Source of the DNA: Chitinophagaceae bacterium
GTDB lineage: Bacteria; Bacteroidota; Bacteroidia; Chitinophagales; Chitinophagaceae
Assembly (NCBI GenBank): GCA_014379345.1
Contig: JACMLY010000142.1
Span: forward strand, 1-36,127
Reading direction: 5' to 3'
Length of the DNA: 36,127 nucleotides
Of this stretch, positions 30,574-36,127 are shown piece after piece. Every line of letters starts with the position of its first letter. Within the stretch, counting starts at the first letter, position 1. Below the pieces are notes generated by a model. It saw only the letters and a list, made by a program, of their open reading frames with translations, was not told the origin of the DNA and did not search any database. A program made the translations under genes and the position numbers.

Positions 30574-32355
30574 TTATGGCTTGTTAAATACCATTTTTTT
30601 GGTTTCAAGCGGCATTCCGTCAATGACAAGTGAATAAATATAAACGCCCGTTGCGCCGAAGCCGTGATTATAAGTAACCTCATTAATTCCTTTTTTAAGT
30701 TGCACCTTGATCTTTTTCACTACACGTCCGTCCTGGTTCCTGATGATCACCCAGGTTCTGTCGGAGAAAAGATTGGTGCCCGAAAGAATGGTGATACGCG
30801 TATTTTCATCGAAAGGATTTGGCTGATTTTGCAGCAATTTAATTCCATGAATATCCGGGGCCCGTTCCCTGCTCACCGTTCTGTCTCTGAGGGCAAGAGT
30901 TACCTGTTGAAGAGACAAAGTATATTCAGATGAAAAAAGACTTTCTACATTGGTACTATTCACGCTTGAAGCGCTGATAAAAAAGGTAGTGTTGCTTCCA
31001 TAAGGAACATTAATGGTATCAACCGTTTTACCGGTAATCGTGAATACGCTGTCCCAATCATTTGTTGCCGAACGGATAGCCACCCTGTAAGCAGGAATAG
31101 ACGCGCCGGAAAATTGTACGCGCACCCTATTAGAGGTAACTACCGATGCCACCAGCGTAATTGTATCCGGGCTCAGCGCAGCCATTGCCATTGAGTTTCC
31201 ATTTATCAATGTATTTCGTGCGAGGTAGTATTGACTAACGTATAAACTGTCTTCAATGCCGTCGGAATTAAGATCAATTCCAAGACTATCCCTGGTGGTA
31301 TGCTGCCTGTCTACATAACCCCCACCTGTAGCTGCATTTCCATTTTCATTGGCCGCGGTAAAACGCACTGCAGTAAACCCCCTTGGAGTAAATGGCTGGT
31401 GATCGCCTCCTCTTCCGGTACGGTCCTCGGCCGTCATGATACGGATATCCGTTGCAACAGGAACCTGGCTAAGCAACTGTTCCTTGTATTGCAGTTTTAT
31501 ATAGCGTGCCCACTGCTTGTGCTGCGAATTAAATCCTCCAAAAGAGAATATCCTTAAACCGATACTATCAATATGTCCGTAAGATGGACAGCTGGGAGCG
31601 GAAGAAGTATATCCGCAGAAAGTGCCACCGGACACATCATTGTTATTCGATGCTTTCATTAAAAGGTTGTTATTAGTAAAATACCTGGCCATAGCCTCTC
31701 CGCCATATTTACCCTGTTCCTCACCGGTATTTAAAGAAAACACTATCGTGTTTCTAAAACTGTATTTACTCATTACCCGGGCAAGTTCAAGTACCAGGGC
31801 TGTGCCCGTTGCATTGTCTTCAATGCCAAAAGCATTACAGGTAATATCGCATCCGCCTTCACAGCGACTATCAATATGACCCTGAACCAGAATAAGCGAT
31901 TTATCGACAGTTTGTGTACCAGGCAGTACTGCAATAATATTGCGGTGCTGGGTGGGGCCACAAAGCTGTCCACTTGTTACATTAAATTGAAGATATGCGG
32001 GCCTTAACCTGTTTTCGTTAGCGGCACTGTATTGAAGGAACTTAGCGTAAGCCCATCTGCGCGCAGCTCCGATACCGCGTGTATTTGACACAGTATCTGA
32101 GCCCGAATTCCTGTTTTGAAAACTTTTTAGCGTAAACAGGTAGCTTTTCAGTGAATCGGGCGAAATACGTGCTAGTAATTCGCTCGAGATAGTGTTTGGG
32201 TTATTGATCACAGTGGTAGCCTGGTAGGTAGAAGGCGTATATATTCCTTTAATGATATTATCTACTTCCGTACTGGTTACCGTAATACTTGTCTGTGCAA
32301 AAGCAGCCAATCCTGATCCTAATACCAGGATGAAGGCTAATAAATGTTTAGTCAT
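30574..32355 (-). CDS. Secreted M28-family zinc aminopeptidase with T9SS C-terminal sorting domain
   Basis: The 593-residue protein has a signal peptide ending AAFAQ (about residue 21). The M28 di-zinc peptidase core carries LILVQGHIDSR with His160, AFGIEDNATGTALVLELAR with Asp180, SLNTGEEQGKYGGEAMA with Glu212/213, and EDRTGRGGDHQPFTPRG with His319. A beta-sandwich segment near 400-480 (VTSNRVRVQFSGASIPAYRV) is fibronectin-like. The last about 80 residues form a type A T9SS signal: LLQNQPNPFDENTRITI, GRVVKKIKVQLKKGINEVTY, GVYIYSLVIDGMPLETKKMV. It is exported through the outer membrane by T9SS and acts outside the cell on peptides. It is co-transcribed with the large upstream surface protein (27-nt spacer). 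Confidence 0.93.
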   Translation of the reverse strand: MTKHLLAFILVLGSGLAAFAQTSITVTSTEVDNIIKGIYTPSTYQATTVINNPNTISSELLARISPDSLKSYLFTLKSFQNRNSGSDTVSNTRGIGAARRWAYAKFLQYSAANENRLRPAYLQFNVTSGQLCGPTQHRNIIAVLPGTQTVDKSLILVQGHIDSRCEGGCDITCNAFGIEDNATGTALVLELARVMSKYSFRNTIVFSLNTGEEQGKYGGEAMARYFTNNNLLMKASNNNDVSGGTFCGYTSSAPSCPSYGHIDSIGLRIFSFGGFNSQHKQWARYIKLQYKEQLLSQVPVATDIRIMTAEDRTGRGGDHQPFTPRGFTAVRFTAANENGNAATGGGYVDRQHTTRDSLGIDLNSDGIEDSLYVSQYYLARNTLINGNSMAMAALSPDTITLVASVVTSNRVRVQFSGASIPAYRVAIRSATNDWDSVFTITGKTVDTINVPYGSNTTFFISASSVNSTNVESLFSSEYTLSLQQVTLALRDRTVSRERAPDIHGIKLLQNQPNPFDENTRITILSGTNLFSDRTWVIIRNQDGRVVKKIKVQLKKGINEVTYNHGFGATGVYIYSLVIDGMPLETKKMVFNKP

Positions 32356-32382
32356 AGGGCGTTTCTCTTGTTGAATATTGGA

Positions 32383-35196
32383 TTATTGATTCGAAACTTT
32401 TTGAACTATTATTTTATCTTCATACACTACCTGTAAATAATATACTGACCGTGGAAGGAAAGCAAGGTTCCTTACTTGAAAAATATTATCTCCTTTATTA
32501 CCAACAAATTTAATTTTTTGTACCTGCATGCCTTTGGTATTCATCAATCGCACAAATACATTGCCGCCCGTGGAAAGCTTCATTTTCAGTATGAGATGAT
32601 CCTTAAAAGGATTCGGCAAAATTTCTAATTCCGGCCGCATCTTATACGATACAACGACCGTGCTGCTGTATATTTTGGATCCACTGACGTCAACCATTTT
32701 CAAGCGGTAATAGGCAGTTGTATTCAGGATTGGAGCATTATCTGTAAAGCTATGCTTGCCTACAACATTTAGTGAACTACCATTTAACTGTGCTACCGGA
32801 ATGAATGTTCTACCATCAGTTGAACGTTCCACAACAAATGAAATAGTATTTGTTTCATCAGTGGTTGTCCATTTTACGAGTATAGACTGCGACTGCCTGC
32901 TGGCAGTAAACGAAGTAAGTTTCGTTGGTAATAACCAAGCCCACTGAAGCATGTATATGGCCGGGGTCAGGTCTTGCTCGCCTGCCAGGTCGACAAAAGC
33001 ATATTGAAAACTTGTGTTCATTATATTAGCTACTGTAAACTTCACTTGCATCAGGTTTGGATCATAATTTGAAATCGAAGTATTATCAGTAACCAATACC
33101 CCGTTATAATACAATTCTGAGTTACTCGGCACTTGTGTGATAACGACTGTTTTTGCAGCGCCTAAAACACCATCTTCGAAATCCAATCCCGATAAAGGTT
33201 GTGGATACATCGGACCACCTGCTCCATTCAGAGTAATGAAATCATTCAGATTAGGATTGCCGATTGTATAAGTTTGAGGATCAGAATCCGGCCTTTTTTC
33301 TACACCAAAATCAAAGCCCGTTAAATCCAATATACCTGAGTTAAAAGTTACATTCATTGGCGAAGTATATAACCAATCGGACGGTAAGCCTTCAGCGGGG
33401 GCCGCAATACCGAAAACCCCGGGAGTTGTTGAAAAGATTATTTTCAAGCCTACTGCATCTATGGGACAGGTAGAAAGTGTGTAAGTACCATCCGCATTTA
33501 CCGGTGCTGATGAAAGCGAAGTACCTGTAAGTGGATCTACGAGAACCGCGTGAATAGCGCCCCCTGCATTGGTACCTAATTCACCACCTGTTTGAATATT
33601 TGTAAAAGTGCCCGCAGCGCTGTTGTCACCATCGTCCCAAACAGTTCCTGAAACGCTTACACAGGCCAGCGTGAGCGTTTGGCTTGCATACAGTTCTATC
33701 CCCCAGGCCCAGGTATTAATAAGTCGTGAATTACCAAAGTCGTTACATTGTAAATTGTCAGCATCATTGCCCGCAACTGCCGGAGCAGGAACAGCAAATG
33801 TCGGATTGCCATTACCATTCCAGGCATGACCGGGTGATACCTGACCGACTATATCGTTACGGGAGCCTGTACCTGTAGCATTTGCTGTATTAGTAGGACA
33901 AGCACCAACGTTGGTCAACAGGGTATCGTTCCAATACAAAGGCAAATTTGGTTGCGAAATAGGGGAAATACCCGAAACGCTAAAACCATTTACATTCAAT
34001 TCAACATCGTATAAGGGTACATTCACCCGTCCTTTTCGAAAAGAAAAAGTAATTGGAAGAGATGTGTTCACGGGTACAGGCACTCCAAGGCCATCAAGAC
34101 CATCCCAGGCAACAGAGATAATTCCCTGTGGCTGGCTGATCAGTTCAAAAAAACGATCAGCGGAGGCTGCCTGGAAACCAGGTACTCCATTTAGATCCAA
34201 TAAAATATAATAATCGCCTGCCTGTGGCGCATGAAAACGGACATTATAGGGTCCCGGTGGGCATCCTGCAATAATAGGATTTACTAAAGTCGGTGCCAGC
34301 GGTACAGGTGAAACCGGGTATATCGCCGGGTCGGGCGTATTCAAAAATACACGATAGCTATTGGTCAGCGCCGGCAAGGTAGCTGAGTTCACCGACCGGC
34401 GGTCGTTTAACCAGTTACCAGTATTTTGATATCCGTAATCATTAAAAGCAATGATGAAAGAAAGCGGCCTGAATCCAAGCTGAAAATCAATTTTTGCTAC
34501 TATCGAATCCTTCGTATAAGCATAAAAAATAGCTTGAGATGACAGGGCAGCAGATTGCGAAAAAGTAACAGGGTCAACAACTGAAAATGCCCATAAATTA
34601 CAATGCAGCCGACCGGTATATTGTGTATTGTTGGTTTCAGCAACAGTCATATCAAAATAAGGGCTGATCATCGACTCACCTGCAGGAAGAGGAGTAACAC
34701 CCCCGTCACTGCTGCGATAAAATTGTACCCAATAATCTCCATTCTGGGTTGGAGTAAACATAAGAGGATTATAGCCCGCAGGTGTTGCGCCTCCTATATT
34801 CGGACCAGTTATAGCCTCAGTATAAGTATTAATAAAACCTGCTCCTGTATTGGGCAGATTAATGAGTGCTACGATTGTACCTGTAGGATCATAAATGCGC
34901 ATATACACATCCGCATAAGGAGCGCCAACGGCCCCGATGGTAAGAAAACTCCAGCGGAAACCGTAGTAAAGATTTTCTACAGTAAAGTCTTTGATATGAA
35001 AATAAAGACGCTGATCAGCGGATGCCGTTCGGTGACTACCAACATTTCCCAGGGGAAAAGCAGCAATGGTTGAAACAATCAATCCGGTTCCATGGGCATT
35101 GGTAGGCATTACCTCCTTTGTACCTTCTGCCTGTAGATTTTTGGCAGTCATGGATACAATGATCCATAGAATAGCAATTATGTAAATTTTTTTCAT
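32383..35196 (-). CDS. Large T9SS-exported surface protein with SdrD-B-like and beta-sandwich regions
   Basis: The 937-residue protein has a signal peptide (MKKIYIIAILWIIVSMTA, ending near LQAEG). Long beta-rich regions of unknown family (VENLYYGFRWSFLTIGAVGA, then QYTGRLHCNLWAFSVVDPVT) come first. A CVSVSGTVWDDGDNSAAGTF stretch near 510-530, followed by GTYTLSTCPID, resembles an SdrD-B / carboxypeptidase-regulatory-like module. The C-terminal part begins with LPTKLTSFTASRQSQSILVK at about 752 and VERSTDGRTFIPVAQL, the usual stalk before a type A sorting domain. It ends LEILPNPFKDHLILKM, GNVFVRLMNTKGMQVQKIKF and VYYLQVVYEDKIIVQKV. It is probably cell-surface attached or secreted, and its function is unknown. 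Confidence 0.85.
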   Translation of the reverse strand: MKKIYIIAILWIIVSMTAKNLQAEGTKEVMPTNAHGTGLIVSTIAAFPLGNVGSHRTASADQRLYFHIKDFTVENLYYGFRWSFLTIGAVGAPYADVYMRIYDPTGTIVALINLPNTGAGFINTYTEAITGPNIGGATPAGYNPLMFTPTQNGDYWVQFYRSSDGGVTPLPAGESMISPYFDMTVAETNNTQYTGRLHCNLWAFSVVDPVTFSQSAALSSQAIFYAYTKDSIVAKIDFQLGFRPLSFIIAFNDYGYQNTGNWLNDRRSVNSATLPALTNSYRVFLNTPDPAIYPVSPVPLAPTLVNPIIAGCPPGPYNVRFHAPQAGDYYILLDLNGVPGFQAASADRFFELISQPQGIISVAWDGLDGLGVPVPVNTSLPITFSFRKGRVNVPLYDVELNVNGFSVSGISPISQPNLPLYWNDTLLTNVGACPTNTANATGTGSRNDIVGQVSPGHAWNGNGNPTFAVPAPAVAGNDADNLQCNDFGNSRLINTWAWGIELYASQTLTLACVSVSGTVWDDGDNSAAGTFTNIQTGGELGTNAGGAIHAVLVDPLTGTSLSSAPVNADGTYTLSTCPIDAVGLKIIFSTTPGVFGIAAPAEGLPSDWLYTSPMNVTFNSGILDLTGFDFGVEKRPDSDPQTYTIGNPNLNDFITLNGAGGPMYPQPLSGLDFEDGVLGAAKTVVITQVPSNSELYYNGVLVTDNTSISNYDPNLMQVKFTVANIMNTSFQYAFVDLAGEQDLTPAIYMLQWAWLLPTKLTSFTASRQSQSILVKWTTTDETNTISFVVERSTDGRTFIPVAQLNGSSLNVVGKHSFTDNAPILNTTAYYRLKMVDVSGSKIYSSTVVVSYKMRPELEILPNPFKDHLILKMKLSTGGNVFVRLMNTKGMQVQKIKFVGNKGDNIFQVRNLAFLPRSVYYLQVVYEDKIIVQKVSNQ

Positions 35197-35715
35197 TGGG
35201 TTGGGTTTGGGTTCTCTAGGGTTACGATCAATATCAACTGTAAAAAAACATTAAAAAATTCTGGTTTGCAATTTATATGATCAGAATTTACTTTTAAGTT
35301 GTCTTATACGTATACCCGTAGTTGTTCCAATTGAAATAACGGGCATTGGAAATTTTTATTGTTTATTTTACGATTAACGCCGTACAATCCCCTACCTCTC
35401 AATGATTACAATATGGTATTTTCCCTTTTTGTATTTCTTTCTTTTGGATTGCAACGGGTGCCTGCAATGAGTAGTTCTACTCTTAAAAAAAGATTTATTT
35501 GTGCGGCCGGATAATTCCGGATTTGGGAAAAATGATTTGTTTTATTATCATTTCATTCAACAAAATGGTTTGTAAACTTTAAATATCTTGCGGCTTAATA
35601 AACCTTTTGCTGTATGATGGTTAAATCTAAAAGCTATTCTTTTGTTCGCCGGCTGACGGTGTTTTGCTTGATGTACGCGATTAAGTGTTAATTTTAAGCC
35701 CTTTAATAAAAAATA
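35197..35715. other. 519-bp divergent intergenic region
   Basis: This AT-rich spacer lies between the leftward T9SS-cargo operon and rightward pdxA. I see no ORF, tRNA or long inverted repeat. Only the candidate pdxA promoter listed separately stands out. It is long enough for two promoters and could hide a small RNA, for which there is no sequence evidence. Confidence 0.5.
35663..35696 (+). promoter_or_regulatory. Candidate Bacteroidota promoter for pdxA
   Basis: TTTG (35663-35666) is separated by 22 nt from TAATTTTA (35689-35696), which differs from the TAnnTTTG -7 consensus only at the last base. It lies 20 nt before the pdxA ATG, implying a very short leader. Confidence 0.35.
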
Positions 35716-36127
35716 ATGAATTTATTACAAAGACCTGTGTTGGGAATATCAATCGGCGATCTTAACGGAGTCGGCACGGAAATAATCATCAAAACTTTTG
35801 GAGATCACCGTTTGCTGGAATTGTGCACGCCTGTGATCTTTGCTTCGAATAAAGTGATAAACTTTTACCGTAAGACTGTTCCGGATATAAATTTTAGTTA
35901 CCAGAATATAAAGGATTTTACCAGGGTCAATCATAAACAGATAAATATATTCAACTGTTGGGAAGAAGAAGTGGGGATCAACCCGGGACAGCTTACTGAA
36001 ACAGGCGGCAAATACGCCATCAAATCGCTAACTGCCGGCGTACAGGCATTAAAAGAAAATAAGATCCATGGCCTTATTACTGCACCCATCCATAAAAAAA
36101 ATACACAATCTGCCGACTTCGATTTCA
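35716..36127 (+). CDS. pdxA: 4-hydroxythreonine-4-phosphate dehydrogenase PdxA, N-terminal part (runs off window)
   Basis: The ATG at 35716 opens a frame to the end of the window (137 residues). It starts MNLLQRPVLGISIGDLNGVG, the PdxA signature for the N-terminal Rossmann-like lobe (normally GITMGDPAGIGPE), and continues with PVIFASNKVINFYR and GINPGQLTETGGKYAIKSLT. The final GLITAPIHKKN contains the conserved T-A-P-I-x-K substrate-contact motif. The enzyme oxidises 4-phosphohydroxy-threonine in the DXP-dependent pyridoxal-5'-phosphate pathway, using NAD and a divalent metal. The metal-binding histidines should lie beyond the window. It is divergent from the T9SS-cargo operon. Confidence 0.93.
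   Translation, partial: MNLLQRPVLGISIGDLNGVGTEIIIKTFGDHRLLELCTPVIFASNKVINFYRKTVPDINFSYQNIKDFTRVNHKQINIFNCWEEEVGINPGQLTETGGKYAIKSLTAGVQALKENKIHGLITAPIHKKNTQSADFDF

Noticed and set aside
1..36127. tRNA, rRNA or CRISPR array
   Set aside because: I saw no cloverleaf with a GTTCGA-type T loop, no rRNA-like stretch and no regularly spaced direct repeats. The short-word arrays (19262-19317, 27989-28067) have no spacers.

Overview
The window looks like chromosome from a Bacteroidota bacterium, most likely the Chitinophagales/Chitinophagaceae side. The evidence is two secreted proteins with type IX secretion (T9SS) C-terminal sorting domains, a decayed gliding-motility (CHU_C) C-terminal domain, an OmpA protein with PD40 repeats, the ftsX / DUF3098 / uppP cluster, mostly weak Shine-Dalgarno sequences, and a LeuRS with the Bacteroidota-type insert before its zinc/CP1 region. 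The assignment rests on recognised families and has not been checked by a search.

Layout. 1-533: tail of an SRPBCC gene and remnants of at least one truncated gene. 533-7441: Tat-exported sugar-phosphate isomerase-like protein, OmpA/PD40 protein, a small acidic protein, an AsmA-like membrane-anchored protein, an AraC regulator and a membrane-anchored lipocalin-like protein. 7500-15850: an accessory, decaying stretch. It mixes short intact unknown genes with pseudogenes: a CHU_C remnant with a frameshift, a DNA alkylation repair gene with one in-frame amber codon, an RDD gene with two one-base deletions, and a membrane protein with an amber codon, a frameshift and an internal deletion. It also holds two paralogous small proteins of unknown function. 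15953-19258: leuS, the most unusual gene here. 19542-24581: ftsX, DUF3098, uppP, an MFS (UMF1-type) transporter and a metallo-beta-lactamase-fold hydrolase. 24627-30461: a four-helix-bundle (23S rRNA IVS-type) protein, a DUF3108 / LPG-synthase-TM pair divergent from ruvC, then HIT, greA, and ksgA with a 2-hydroxyacid dehydrogenase. 30574-35196: two T9SS cargo proteins, an M28 peptidase and a large surface protein, apparently one operon. 35716-end: the 5' part of pdxA.

Main discovery candidate. The leuS reading frame carries a 480-nt in-frame insertion (17882-18361). It is bounded by inverted copies of a GGAGAGGGG-type palindrome and encodes an apparently intact DUF559 (PD-(D/E)XK, Vsr-like) nuclease domain inside the CP1 editing domain, just before the threonine-rich editing motif. 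A second, unrelated 45-nt palindromic insertion in the same gene (16667-16711) adds 15 residues just before the KMSKS loop. Two in-frame palindromic elements in one essential aminoacyl-tRNA synthetase, one of them carrying a nuclease, recall the Rickettsia palindromic elements, but the nuclease cargo is not something I know described.

A second theme is a set of long intergenic inverted repeats built from shared words (GGATGACATCC, GCCACGAATT-CACAAAT, TTGTGTCTTAGTGGC, CTATGATTCTA, GGCTAATC). Most sit at the ends of convergent genes. One family brackets the four-helix-bundle gene in the same way that the GGAGAGGGG palindromes bracket the DUF559 domain.
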